Shown here piece by piece: positions 1 to 8,042 of a DNA stretch of 64,000 bases. Each line of letters opens with the position of its first letter. The first letter of the stretch is position 1. The notes beneath the pieces are model-generated. The model saw only the letters and a list, made by a program, of their open reading frames with translations, was not told the origin of the DNA and did not search any database. Position numbers and translations under genes: made by a program. Location: the NCBI RefSeq assembly GCF_023130475.1, contig NZ_JAKHEX010000003.1, forward strand, positions 124,001 to 188,000, written 5' to 3'. Source of the stretch: Aciditerrimonas ferrireducens (GTDB taxonomy: Bacteria; Actinomycetota; Acidimicrobiia; Acidimicrobiales; UBA8190).

Positions 1-1299
1 GTGCTCGGCGATGTCCAGCTCCGCCATGACCTTGAGCCGGGTGGTCACCGCCGGGGCGATGGACTTCGGGGCGGGGGCCATGTCGTGGAGCACCCCGTCG
101 ATCCGGTACCGGATGCGCAGCTGGCCGGCGGTGGGCTCCACGTGGATGTCCGAGGCCCGCTCGTTCAGGGCCTGGAGGACCAGCAGGTTCACGTAGCGGA
201 CCACCGGCGCGTCCTCGGCCACCACCTGCAGGGTCTCCAGGTCCTCGCTGACCGGGACCCCCATCTGGTCGGCCGCGGAGCTCGCGGCCTCGGCGGCCGA
301 GATCCCCTGGCTGTAGGCCCGGTCCAGGTAGGTGGCGATCTGGGTGCGGGTGGCCACCACCATGACGAAGCGCTTGCCGAGCACCGTCCGCAGGTCGTCC
401 GCGGCCAGGACGTTCGTCGGGTTCGAGGTGGCCACCACCGGCACCCCGTCACGGTCCTGCACCACCAGTACCCCGTGGTGCCGGGCCGTGGTCTCCGGCA
501 GGCGCAGCGCCTGGGTGAGGTCCACCCCGAAGACGTCGAGGTCCACGAACTCCAGGCCCAGCTCGTGGGCCACCCCCCAGAGCAGGTCGGCTTCGGAGAC
601 CAGGCCCAGCCGGGCCAGGCAGCGGGCCAGGCTCTCCCCGCTCCGGGTCTGCTCGTAGAGGGCGTCCCGCATGGCGGCGAGGGGCACCCGGCCGCTCTCG
701 ACGAGGGCCCGGGCCAGGGGCGGGAAGCTGGCCAGATCGTCCTCCAAGCCCGTTCCCCCCACGATTCCCGCCGGGGGCGGCACCCCCTCGGGGGCACGGG
801 CCAGGGGCGGGGGCGGCATCGCCGGGGGGGGGGCCGAGGCTGGTGGCTCGGCGGGGAGGGGGGTCGGGGACGGTTCGGCCAGCCCTGGGGGAACCGGGGG
901 GAGCCGCCTGGCCGGCTGCTGGAGGGCCTCGACCAGAGCGGCGGTCACCGGGTCGGTCGGCGGCCCCTGGTCGGGATCCCCCGGCGCAGCCAGCGGACCG
1001 GGAGCGCCGTGGTAGAGGCGGTCGATGAACCGCTCGATCTGCTCCCGGCTGGCCACGACCGGCAGGAAGTCCCGGCCGAGCGAGGCCCGCAGGCTGTCCA
1101 TGGCGACGAGGTCGCCGGGGTCGGCCACCGCCACGACCGGCGCGCCGTAGCGCCGGCCGACCGGCACCGCCGCGTAGGCCTGAGCCAACCGTTCGGGCAG
1201 CAGCTCGGCGACCGTCGGGTCCACCGGGTGGCGGTCCAGGTCGACGACCTGCAGCCGATGCTCGCGTGCGAGCAGCCGGACGCCGTCGTCGACGCTCAT
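1..1299 (-). CDS. pilB: Type IV pilus assembly ATPase PilB/GspE family (partial, 3' end outside window)
   Basis: The 433 visible codons are the N-terminal part of a type II secretion / type IV pilus extension ATPase. Residues about 1-100 and 190-330 form two MshEN/T2SSE-N-type modules, joined by a Pro/Ala-rich linker. Near the window edge comes ASDIHVEP, the signature that opens the ATPase domain, followed by IRYRIDGVLHDM. The Walker boxes lie beyond position 1. The ATG at 1299 has no clear ribosome binding site but begins right where the first module begins. In the cell this hexameric cytoplasmic motor drives pilin polymerisation. Its neighbours are a prepilin-peptidase relative (divergent) and pilT. 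Identity is firm; the C-terminus cannot be judged. Confidence 0.88.
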   Translation of the reverse strand, partial: MSVDDGVRLLAREHRLQVVDLDRHPVDPTVAELLPERLAQAYAAVPVGRRYGAPVVAVADPGDLVAMDSLRASLGRDFLPVVASREQIERFIDRLYHGAPGPLAAPGDPDQGPPTDPVTAALVEALQQPARRLPPVPPGLAEPSPTPLPAEPPASAPPPAMPPPPLARAPEGVPPPAGIVGGTGLEDDLASFPPLARALVESGRVPLAAMRDALYEQTRSGESLARCLARLGLVSEADLLWGVAHELGLEFVDLDVFGVDLTQALRLPETTARHHGVLVVQDRDGVPVVATSNPTNVLAADDLRTVLGKRFVMVVATRTQIATYLDRAYSQGISAAEAASSAADQMGVPVSEDLETLQVVAEDAPVVRYVNLLVLQALNERASDIHVEPTAGQLRIRYRIDGVLHDMAPAPKSIAPAVTTRLKVMAELDIAEH

Positions 1300-1411
1300 G
1301 CCCGATCCATCGGCACGCCACCCCCGGCAGCTGAAGGGGATCCCGTGGCCGTCCGCCAACCGCTTGCTACCCTCCGTCGGTGCCCCGCGGCGCGCCGGGT
1401 CGCAACCGGCC

Positions 1412-2149
1412 GTGAAGCTCGCCTTGGCCCTGCTCCTGGCGTTCGTCCTCGGCGGGTCCCTAGGCTCGTTCCTCGAGCTGGTCGCCGCCCGCCGGCCCGC
1501 GGGCCGCTCGGTCGTGCACCCCGGCTCCCACTGCCCGGGGTGCGGCCGGCCGCTGGCCTGGTTCGAGAACCTGCCGATCGTCGCCTGGCTGGCCCTCCGG
1601 GGCCGCTGCCGGACCTGCGGCGCGCCCATCCCGGTCTCGGCGTTCCTCGCCGAGATCGGCGGGGCAGCCCTCGCCACGCTGGCTCTCGGCAGCGCCTGGG
1701 GCAGCGGCACCGCGGGCCTCGCTGGCGCCGCGGTCCTCGCCCTGGCCGCTCTGCTCCTCGCCGTGGCCCCCCTCGAGCACCTCCCGGGTCTCGCCGGGCT
1801 TCTCCTCGTGCTCGGCCTGGTCGGCTTCGCCCTCGCCGCGGCCCAGGGCCATGCCGGCCCGGCACGGGCCCTCGCAGCGTGGCTCGCCGGCCTCGGGGTC
1901 GCCGGCCTCGGCTGGGGCCTGCTCGGGCCCACCAAGGACGGCGAGGCCGAGCCCCGCCGTCCCCACCCCGGCGCCCTCGGCCCGCTGGCCGCCCTCGTGG
2001 CCTGGGCCGAGCCCCACCCGGTCGTCCTCGGGCTGGACCTCGCCGCCGTCGTGGCCCTGGGCGGCCTGGCCCTGCTCAGCCGACGGCCGGCACGGCGGCC
2101 GACGAGGAGGTCACGCCCGTCCGCACCAGGCCCCGGCGTTCCAACATGA
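1412..2149 (+). CDS. Prepilin peptidase-like membrane protein, catalytic aspartates apparently missing
   Basis: The N-terminal part matches the PilD/TadV methyltransferase-type domain: a hydrophobic start with GGSLGSFLELVAARRP, then two CxxC pairs (CPGCGRPLAWFENLP and CRTCGAPI). The family normally continues with an A24 aspartic peptidase domain carrying an early Asp and a GxGD motif. Here the first site reads LAVAPLEHLP, with the Asp replaced, and no GxGD is visible in the remaining membrane segments. It may therefore be an N-methyltransferase or structural remnant rather than a leader peptidase. GTG at 1412 was chosen because it starts the first membrane helix; the open frame runs on upstream to 1298. 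The 3' end overlaps the end of pilT by about 70 nt in antisense. Confidence 0.7.
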   Translation: MKLALALLLAFVLGGSLGSFLELVAARRPAGRSVVHPGSHCPGCGRPLAWFENLPIVAWLALRGRCRTCGAPIPVSAFLAEIGGAALATLALGSAWGSGTAGLAGAAVLALAALLLAVAPLEHLPGLAGLLLVLGLVGFALAAAQGHAGPARALAAWLAGLGVAGLGWGLLGPTKDGEAEPRRPHPGALGPLAALVAWAEPHPVVLGLDLAAVVALGGLALLSRRPARRPTRRSRPSAPGPGVPT

Positions 2150-3203
2150 CCTTGAGGTCGTGGGGGTTGCTGGCTGCCCCCATGGCCACCTTCAGGTCGA
2201 TGACGCCTTGGGCCAGGAGCTCGACGAGGGCCTGGTCGAAGGTCTGCATGCCGTACCAGTCTCCCTCGGCCATGATCTGGTCGATGGTGCTGGTCAGCTC
2301 GGGCTCCTCGATGGCCTGCTGGATCCGGCCGTTCACCACCAGGACCTCGACCGCCGGCACCCGGCCCCGCCCGTCCGCCCGGGGCAGCAGGCGCTGGCAG
2401 ACGACCCCCTTCAAGCAGCTGGCCAGGGTGGTCCGGATCTGGCCCTGCTGGTGGGGCGGGAAGAGGTCCACCACCCGGTTCACCGTCTCGGTGGCTGTGG
2501 TGGTGTGCAGTGTCGAGAGCACGAGGTGGCCGGTCTCCGCGGCGGTGAGGGCCGTGTAGACGGTCTCTTGGTCCCGCATCTCCCCGACCAGGATCACGTC
2601 GGGGTCCTGGCGCAGCACGACCCGCATCGCCGAGGCGAAGCTCTCGGTGTCGAACCCCACCTCCCGCTGGTCGATGCTGGCTAGGTCGTCCCGGTGCAGG
2701 TACTCCACGGGGTCCTCGATGGTCACCACGTGGCAGGGCCAGGTGTGGTTGATGTGGTCCACCATGGCCGCCAACGTGGTCGACTTCCCCGACCCGGTTG
2801 GCCCGGTCACCAGCACCAGGCCCCGGCGCTCCTCGGCCAGCCGCCGCACCACCTCGGGCAGGCCGAGCTCCCGAAGACCGCTCGCCACCGAGCGGACCCG
2901 GCGCATGGCCAGGGCCACCGAGCCCCGCTGGCGGTAGGCGTTGGTCCGGAAACGCCCAAGTCCCGGCACCGAGTAGGCGAAGTCCGCCTCGTGCCGGCGG
3001 CGGAACTCTTCGCGCAGCTCCGGGGGCAGGATCGCCTCGGCCATCGCCTCGGTCTGCTCGGCGCTCAAGGAGGGTTCGCCCTCGAGGGTCCGAAGCGCCC
3101 CGTCGACCCGCACCCGGGGTGGGGCACCGGCCTTCAGGTGCAGGTCGGAGCCGTCCAGGGCAGCCAGCATGGCCAGCAAGCGGTCCAGGTCCGGGTGCCC
3201 CAC
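2076..3203 (-). CDS. pilT: Type IV pilus twitching motility ATPase PilT
   Basis: A 375-residue protein of normal PilT length. It starts VGHPDLDRLLAMLAALDGSD and LHLKAGAPPRVRVDGAL, the usual PilT N-terminal domain. Walker A is GPTGSGKST, the Asp box is TIEDPVEYLH, Walker B is ILVGEMRD, and the His box lies in GHLVLSTLHT. PilT is the cytoplasmic hexamer that depolymerises pili and powers retraction. The GTG at 3203 is preferred because it gives the family-like N-terminus; the frame stays open further upstream to 3473 but that sequence is low-complexity. It lies upstream of, and on the same strand as, pilB, with the divergent prepilin-peptidase relative between them. Confidence 0.92.
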   Translation of the reverse strand: MGHPDLDRLLAMLAALDGSDLHLKAGAPPRVRVDGALRTLEGEPSLSAEQTEAMAEAILPPELREEFRRRHEADFAYSVPGLGRFRTNAYRQRGSVALAMRRVRSVASGLRELGLPEVVRRLAEERRGLVLVTGPTGSGKSTTLAAMVDHINHTWPCHVVTIEDPVEYLHRDDLASIDQREVGFDTESFASAMRVVLRQDPDVILVGEMRDQETVYTALTAAETGHLVLSTLHTTTATETVNRVVDLFPPHQQGQIRTTLASCLKGVVCQRLLPRADGRGRVPAVEVLVVNGRIQQAIEEPELTSTIDQIMAEGDWYGMQTFDQALVELLAQGVIDLKVAMGAASNPHDLKVMLERRGLVRTGVTSSSAAVPAVG

Positions 3204-3360
3204 GGGCCGGGCATCGGCTCGGGAGGCCCGAGCCTCGACCCAACACCTGCCCCACAGCCGGTCACGGCCCGTCAACCCCTGACCACAACCGGCTCGGTTG
3301 TCACCGGATCGCAACGGTCCTGCCGTGGAGTTCGGCCCGGCGGGGGGAAGGATGGTGGGC

Positions 3361-3657
3361 ATGGACCCCCTCGTCCTCGAGTCCTGCCACAGCACCTGGC
3401 TCTTCGACACCGAGCGCATGCGGTTCCGGCGCATCCTGAAGGGGCTCGACGGGGACAAGCACCACACGGCCACCCAGTGGCGGCCCTACTACGGGCTCGA
3501 CATCGACCCGCTCTCGGAGACCTTCGTCGTCCGTCTGGACCCCGAGGGGACCCGACTGCTGCGGTCCTGGCGTCATGTGGACCGCTGCGCGCAGTGCGGC
3601 GGTCAGGCCACCACCGAGCTGTCGCTCGAGGAGCTCCGGGCCGCGTCCCGCTCCTGA
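3361..3657 (+). CDS. Conserved-looking small hypothetical protein
   Basis: A 98-residue soluble protein starting MDPLVLESCHSTWLFDTE. It contains a basic patch (RMRFRRILKGLDGD), an aromatic stretch (WRPYYGLDIDP) and a C-terminal pair of cysteines (CAQCGG) that could bind metal. The ATG at 3361 is preferred over the ATG at 3352 because GGGGGAAGGA ends 8 nt before it. I do not recognise a family. The regular codon pattern and good ribosome binding site argue it is a real gene. It sits alone between divergent pilT and a proline-rich gene. Confidence 0.6.
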   Translation: MDPLVLESCHSTWLFDTERMRFRRILKGLDGDKHHTATQWRPYYGLDIDPLSETFVVRLDPEGTRLLRSWRHVDRCAQCGGQATTELSLEELRAASRS

Positions 3658-3760
3658 GCCGGCTGCCGTCCCCACCGGGAGTAGCCTTGGGGGAGGGAGC
3701 GGCACCGACCGAGGGCCCACGGACCCGGGCCGGGCTGGAGGTGGCGATGAGCGAGGCAGG

Positions 3761-4483
3761 GTGAACGAGTCCTGGCACGGCCCGAGCGACCTCGTGCCCG
3801 CCCCGAACCCGCCCTCCCCGCCCGGCCCTCGGGCACCTGAGCACCGGGCCCTCGTGGAGGTGGTGGCCTCCTCCTCCGCCGAGCTGTGGTCCGAGGTGCT
3901 CGAGCGCCTCGACCACCTCCAGGACACCCAGCGCCAGCTGGTCCGGGCCATCGGGGACCTGACCGGGCTCCTGCGCCGCCTCGCCGAGCAGGCCCCGCCC
4001 GAGCCCCTCGAGCCCAACCCCGGCCCCACCCGGCCCGATCCTCGGGTCCTGGCCGTCGTCCCGCCCCTGCCCGACGAGCCCCCGCCGCCCCCGCCGGCAC
4101 CGGGCCAAGGCGCTCATCCGCCCCTGGGGTTCCGGGTCCGGGCCGAGGACCTCCTCGGGCCCGGTCCGGAACGGACCGGCCGACACCCCCGGGTCCCCCC
4201 GAGCGGGGCCGAGGCCCAGCTGCCCCCGCCGCCGAAGCTGCCCCCGCCCCCGACCGACGCCGCTCGGCCGGCGTCGAGCGCCCCGCCCCCACCAGGCCTC
4301 CGGCTGCCCCCGCCCCCACCGGCCGGGCCCGAGGCGGTCCCTGCGACAGCACCCGCCGGGGACACGACCGCAGCGGCCCCAACCCGTCAGGAGCAGGCCC
4401 CGCCCGCCACGCCCGAGGGCTCCCCCGGGGAGGACCTCGTCCTCCGGGCCCGGCGGGGCCGCCGCCGGCGCCGCCGTCCCTGA
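3761..4483 (+). CDS. Proline-rich hypothetical protein with a helical N-terminal segment
   Basis: A 240-residue protein from GTG 3761, preceded by a weak GAGGCAGG. Residues about 30-80 (ELWSEVLERLDHLQDTQRQL and onward) look like an amphipathic helix or short coiled coil. The rest is a long Pro/Ala-rich disordered stretch with repeated PPPP runs and a basic end (RRGRRRRRRP). There is no signal peptide or membrane segment. No family is recognised; it could be a structural or scaffold protein. Such a Pro-rich frame in very G+C-rich DNA can also arise by chance, so confidence is moderate. Confidence 0.45.
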   Translation: MNESWHGPSDLVPAPNPPSPPGPRAPEHRALVEVVASSSAELWSEVLERLDHLQDTQRQLVRAIGDLTGLLRRLAEQAPPEPLEPNPGPTRPDPRVLAVVPPLPDEPPPPPPAPGQGAHPPLGFRVRAEDLLGPGPERTGRHPRVPPSGAEAQLPPPPKLPPPPTDAARPASSAPPPPGLRLPPPPPAGPEAVPATAPAGDTTAAAPTRQEQAPPATPEGSPGEDLVLRARRGRRRRRRP

Positions 4484-4532
4484 TCCGCCGGTCGGGTCGG
4501 GTCCAGCGCTCCTGGACGGGGTGCTCGTCGGC

Positions 4533-5024
4533 TCAGTGCTCGTCGAGGGAGGTCCGCCGCCAGGGCCCGCGGCTCCCGCCCGTCTTCTCCCAGAGGGCCA
4601 GCTCCCCGATGACCATCGAGCGGTCGGCCGACTTGCACATGTCGTAGATGGTCAGCGCCGCCACGGCACAGGCGGTGAGCGCCTCCATCTCGACCCCGGT
4701 CCGGTCGACGGTTTCGACCTGGGACTCCACCTCGACGTAGTCGTCCCCGATGGTGAAGTTCACGTGGACCGCCCCGACCAGCAGGGGGTGGCACATCGGG
4801 ATTAGGTCCGGGGTCCGCTTCGCCGCCTGGATCCCCGCGATCCGAGCCGTGCCCAGGACGTCACCCTTCGTGATGGCATTGCTGGCGACCTTCTCGGTGG
4901 TCTCCGGCGCCATCCAGACCCGGCAGCGGGCCAGGGCCCGCCGATGGGTCGGCTCCTTCGGGGTGACGTCGACCATCCGGGCACCGCCCAGGGGGTCGAG
5001 ATGGGTCAGGCTGCGATCGGCCAC
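4533..5024 (-). CDS. moaC: Cyclic pyranopterin monophosphate synthase MoaC
   Basis: A 163-residue protein of typical MoaC length. MoaC converts the MoaA product into cyclic pyranopterin monophosphate in molybdenum cofactor synthesis. Diagnostic segments are the N-terminal GGARMVDVTPKEPTHRRA, the substrate-site DLIPMCHPLLVGAVHV, and the C-terminal EALTACAVAALTIYDMCKS followed by GELALWEKTGG, which carries the conserved lysines and aspartate. The start is GTG 5024. No ribosome binding site precedes it, but a TAGACT box sits 7 nt upstream, consistent with a leaderless message. No other mo genes are in the window. Confidence 0.95.
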   Translation of the reverse strand: MADRSLTHLDPLGGARMVDVTPKEPTHRRALARCRVWMAPETTEKVASNAITKGDVLGTARIAGIQAAKRTPDLIPMCHPLLVGAVHVNFTIGDDYVEVESQVETVDRTGVEMEALTACAVAALTIYDMCKSADRSMVIGELALWEKTGGSRGPWRRTSLDEH

Positions 5025-5031
5025 GGCCCGT

Positions 5032-5037
5032 AGTCTA
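5032..5037 (-). promoter_or_regulatory. Putative -10 box (TAGACT) for leaderless moaC
   Basis: Read on the minus strand, TAGACT is followed by 7 nt and then the GTG of moaC. That spacing would start transcription at or next to the start codon. No ribosome binding site is visible. This is inference from the TANNNT pattern seen before several genes in this window. Confidence 0.45.
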
Positions 5038-5113
5038 GGGGGGCCGAGCGAGGTGGGCCGGGTCGATCTCCCCCGCCCCCGTGCCTGCTGGCCGGGCCCG
5101 AGCCGGTGTCGGC

Positions 5114-5119
5114 TAGGAT
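5114..5119 (+). promoter_or_regulatory. Putative -10 box (TAGGAT) overlapping the CIRCE element
   Basis: TAGGAT directly abuts the left arm of the CIRCE inverted repeat, sharing its final T. CIRCE operators typically overlap or follow the -10/transcription start, so this is the likely promoter of the FmdB gene. No convincing -35 was identified. Confidence 0.45.
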
Positions 5120-5145
5120 TGGCACTCAGGAACGTCGAGTGCTAA
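5119..5145 (+). promoter_or_regulatory. CIRCE element (HrcA heat-shock operator)
   Basis: TTGGCACTC, nine spacer bases, then GAGTGCTAA. This matches the CIRCE consensus TTAGCACTC-N9-GAGTGCTAA with one mismatch and the exact 9-nt spacer. HrcA binds CIRCE to repress chaperone genes. Here it lies about 110 nt upstream of the FmdB zinc-ribbon gene rather than groESL or dnaK. Confidence 0.85.
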
Positions 5146-5254
5146 CTCCGCTGGTCGTCGGGTCACCGGCTCGTCGGGGCACCGGACCGGCCGGGGAAGC
5201 GAAGGGGTGGCCCGGGGGGAGGCTGGCCACCCCGGGCGGAAGGAGGAGCCGTCG

Positions 5255-5560
5255 ATGCCCACCTACGAGTACGTCTGCACCGCCTGCGGCCAGCACCTGG
5301 AGGTCGTCCAGTCCTTCGCCGACGAACCCCTCCGCACCTGCCCGGCCTGTGCCGGGTCCCTCAAGAAGGTTTTCAGCCCCATCGGCATCGTCTTCAAGGG
5401 CAGCGGCTTCTACAAGACCGACAGCCGGGGCGGGTCGGCCAGCGCGGCCCCTGCCAAGAGCAGCGCCGACGGCGCAGGCGCCTCCACGAGCAGCTCGGGC
5501 GAGTCGGGCAGCTCGACGGCCACCGGCAGCACCTCGGGCTCGGCGGCATCGGCGTCCTGA
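5255..5560 (+). CDS. FmdB-family zinc ribbon protein
   Basis: A 101-residue protein starting MPTYEYVCTACGQHLEVVQS. Two CxxC knuckles (CTAC and CPAC) bind one zinc, and the FmdB core ends FKGSGFYKTDSR. A Ser/Gly/Ala-rich tail of about 45 residues follows. The ATG at 5255 is set by AAGGAGGA seven nt upstream. FmdB-type proteins are small putative regulatory or nucleic-acid-binding zinc ribbons with no firmly defined role. The upstream CIRCE suggests heat-shock control through HrcA, which is unusual for the family. Confidence 0.85.
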   Translation: MPTYEYVCTACGQHLEVVQSFADEPLRTCPACAGSLKKVFSPIGIVFKGSGFYKTDSRGGSASAAPAKSSADGAGASTSSSGESGSSTATGSTSGSAASAS

Positions 5561-5564
5561 ACCG

Positions 5565-5586
5565 CACGGCCGGGCATCGGCCCGTG
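5565..5586 (+). terminator. Possible hairpin terminator after the FmdB gene
   Basis: CACGGCCG, a short GGCAT loop, then CGGC-C-CGTG forms an 8-bp stem with one bulged C, starting 5 nt after the stop codon. No T-tract follows, so it is a weak candidate. Confidence 0.3.
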
Positions 5587-5628
5587 TGCCCCAGGTCGCT
5601 CAGCTTGGCTGGGGTGCGGCCGGCTTCC

Positions 5629-5634
5629 TATCGT
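5629..5634 (+). promoter_or_regulatory. Putative -10 box (TATCGT) for a leaderless gene at 5641
   Basis: TATCGT lies 6 nt before the GTG at 5641, and there is no ribosome binding site. The arrangement matches the other TANNNT-start pairs in this window. Confidence 0.4.
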
Positions 5635-5640
5635 GACGGC

Positions 5641-5978
5641 GTGGACCGTGACGGCGTGGCCGTCGAGCCTGGCCTCATCGGACGGGCCGAGCTGACCGTG
5701 CAGGACACCGACACCGCCCTGGCGCTTGGCACCGGGGTCGTCCCGGTCCTCGCCACGCCCCGCCTCGTCGCCCTCTGCGAGCAGGCGGCCTGCAACGCCG
5801 TCCACCCGCTCCTGCCGGCCGGGCGGACCACGGTCGGGAGTCGGCTCCAGTTCGACCACCTGGCACCGGTGAAGGTCGGCAGCACGGTCCGGGCCGAGGC
5901 GACGCCGGCCTCGTGGGGGCCGGCCGGGTCACCCGGGTCCTGGTCGACCTGGAATCCTTCCTGGCCAAGGCCCGCTGA
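5641..5978 (+). pseudogene. FlK-like hotdog thioesterase, internal deletion with frameshift
   Basis: The N-terminal 85 or so residues match fluoroacetyl-CoA-thioesterase-like hotdog proteins: LALGTGVVPVLATPRLVALC, then EQAACNAV, and DHLAPVKVGSTVRAEA. These carry the Thr, Glu and His positions used by the family. Near position 5900 the reading frame breaks. The expected C-terminus, DAGLVGAGRVTRVLVDL and ESFLAKAR followed by a stop at 5978, is present in another frame. About 20 middle residues are also missing, so this is a deletion, not a single-base slip. The original frame runs on to 6165 as unrelated sequence. Either the gene is dead or the assembly collapsed a short repeat here. Confidence 0.7.
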
Positions 5979-6119
5979 GCCCCCCAGTGGGCAGGCCGAC
6001 GCCGCGTCGTGGCCAGGACCACGCGGTAGCCTCGGCTCGGCGGTCCCGGCCCGCTGCCCCCGAGCCCCTGGGGCAGTCGAGGGTCGAGGTCCGCGGCCAA
6101 CGGTGACGAGGTGCTCAGC

Positions 6120-8042
6120 ATGCTGCTCGACCAGATCCACGAACCCGCCGACCTGCGCCGGCTGAGCCTCGACGAGCTCGAGCAGCTGGCCGCCGAGCTC
6201 CGCCAGGTGATCGTCGACACGGTCACCACCACCGGTGGTCACCTGGGTTCCAACCTGGGCGCCGTCGAGCTCACCTTGGCCCTGCACCGGGTCTTCGACT
6301 CGCCCCGGGACGTCCTGCTCTGGGACACCGGCCACCAGGCCTACGTCCACAAGCTGGTGACCGGCCGGCGGGAGCGCTTCGCCACCCTGCGCCAGCCCGG
6401 CGGCCTCTCGGGCTACCCGAACCGGGCCGAGTCCCCCCACGACTGGATCGAGAACAGCCACGCCTCGACGGCCCTCAGCTACGCGCACGGCGTGGCCACC
6501 GCCCTGCGGCTCCGGGGGGAGGGGGACCGGCGGGTGGTGGCGGTGGTGGGCGACGGGTCCCTCACGGGCGGCATGGCCTTCGAGGCCCTGAACAACCTCG
6601 GCCACAGCGGCAGCCGGGTGGTCATCGTCCTGAACGACAACGGCCGGTCCTACGCCCCCACCATCTCCAAGCTCTCGGTCCAGCTCTCCACCCTGCGCCT
6701 CAACCCGGCCTACGTGCAGGCCCGGGAGCGGGTCCGGGAGCTCCTGCGGGCCATCCCGGGCCTCGGGGACCTGGCCTACTCCTCGGTCCACGGCCTCACG
6801 AGCGCCCTCCGGGAGGTCGTCACCCCGCACCAGTTCTTCGAGGCCCTCGGCATCCGCTACGCCGGCCCCTTCGACGGCCACGACCTGGCCACCATGGAGC
6901 AGGCCTTTGCCCACGCCGCCGAGTGGGACGGCCCGATCCTGGTCCACGTGGTGACCCACAAGGGCAAGGGCTACGCCCCGGCCGAGGAGGACGAGGTCCA
7001 GCGGCTCCACGACCTGAAGGTTCAGCCCCGGCCGGCCTCGGTTGGCGTCAACGGGACGGGGTCCCAGGCGGGCCTGGACGTCGCCCCCGTCTCGTACACC
7101 GACGCCTTCACCCGGGCCATCCTCGACGAGGCGGCCCGACGGCCCGAGCTCGTGGCCATCACCGCCGCCATGCCGGGGCCGACCGGCCTCCTGCCCTTCC
7201 AGAGCGCCCACCCCGAACGCTTCTTGGACGTCGGCATCGCCGAGCAGCACGCCGTGACCGCTGCGGCCGGCATGGCCATGGCCGGCCTCCGGCCGGTCGT
7301 GGCGGTCTACTCCACGTTCTTCTGCCGGGCTTTCGACCAGGCCACCTATGACGTCGGGCTCCACCGCCTGCCGGTCTGCTTTGTGCTGGACCGAGCCGGG
7401 GTCACGGGGGACGACGGGCCGAGCCACCACGGCCTGTTGGACCTGGCCCTCTGCCTGTCGATCCCGGGCATGACGGTCTTTGCGCCCTCCTCGGCCGAGG
7501 AGGTGCCGGTCATGCTCCACCAGGCCCTCGAGCTGCCCGGACCGAGCGCCATCCGTTTCCCGAAGACCCCGGCCCGCCGCAGCCCCGACGGGGTCACCGG
7601 GGAGGGCCTCAAGGCTCGGCGGCTCCGCCAGGGGGACGGCAGCGTCTGCCTGCTGGCCGTCGGCAAGCTGGTCCAAGCCGCCCTCGAGGCCGCCGACCTC
7701 CTGGCCACGAGAGGCATCGAGGCCACGGTCTACGACGTTCGGGTCGTGGCCCCACCCGACCTGGCCATGCTGGCCGACGCCGCCCGCCACGAGCTCGTGG
7801 TCACCGCTGAGGACGGCGTTGCCGTCGGCGGGGCCGGGACGTTCCTGCTGGCCGCTATGGCCGACCTGCCCGAGCTCGACCGGGCCCTGCCCCCCGCTCG
7901 GACCCTCGGCACCCCCCGCCGCTTCCTCGCCCACGGGAAGCCCGACCAGATCCTGGCCGAGCTCGGCCTCGACGGCCCTGGCCTGGCCCGCAGCGTCGAG
8001 GACGCCCTGACCCTGGAACGGGCTCGGGCCCGGTTGACCTAG
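6120..8042 (+). CDS. dxs: 1-deoxy-D-xylulose-5-phosphate synthase
   Basis: A 640-residue thiamine-diphosphate enzyme that condenses pyruvate and glyceraldehyde 3-phosphate in the first step of the MEP isoprenoid pathway. Visible motifs are GGHLGSNLGAVELTLALH, the thiamine site GDGSLTGGMAFEALNN, DNGRSYAPT, the transketolase pyrimidine-binding core MPGPTGLLPF and DVGIAEQHAVTAAAGMA, and the C-terminal domain. ATG 6120 is preferred; the in-frame GTG at 6111 is an alternative. Its stop overlaps that of the convergent peptidase gene. It presumably feeds the hopanoid operon about 50 kb away. Confidence 0.95.
   Translation: MLLDQIHEPADLRRLSLDELEQLAAELRQVIVDTVTTTGGHLGSNLGAVELTLALHRVFDSPRDVLLWDTGHQAYVHKLVTGRRERFATLRQPGGLSGYPNRAESPHDWIENSHASTALSYAHGVATALRLRGEGDRRVVAVVGDGSLTGGMAFEALNNLGHSGSRVVIVLNDNGRSYAPTISKLSVQLSTLRLNPAYVQARERVRELLRAIPGLGDLAYSSVHGLTSALREVVTPHQFFEALGIRYAGPFDGHDLATMEQAFAHAAEWDGPILVHVVTHKGKGYAPAEEDEVQRLHDLKVQPRPASVGVNGTGSQAGLDVAPVSYTDAFTRAILDEAARRPELVAITAAMPGPTGLLPFQSAHPERFLDVGIAEQHAVTAAAGMAMAGLRPVVAVYSTFFCRAFDQATYDVGLHRLPVCFVLDRAGVTGDDGPSHHGLLDLALCLSIPGMTVFAPSSAEEVPVMLHQALELPGPSAIRFPKTPARRSPDGVTGEGLKARRLRQGDGSVCLLAVGKLVQAALEAADLLATRGIEATVYDVRVVAPPDLAMLADAARHELVVTAEDGVAVGGAGTFLLAAMADLPELDRALPPARTLGTPRRFLAHGKPDQILAELGLDGPGLARSVEDALTLERARARLT

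Noticed and set aside
1-2559. An 852-codon open frame on the plus strand
   Set aside because: It is antisense to pilB and pilT and has the His/Gly/Arg/Pro-rich make-up of a shadow frame in very G+C-rich DNA.
5628-7934. A 768-codon open frame on the minus strand
   Set aside because: It lies antisense over dxs, whose motifs are complete; no family-like segments were seen in the shadow.
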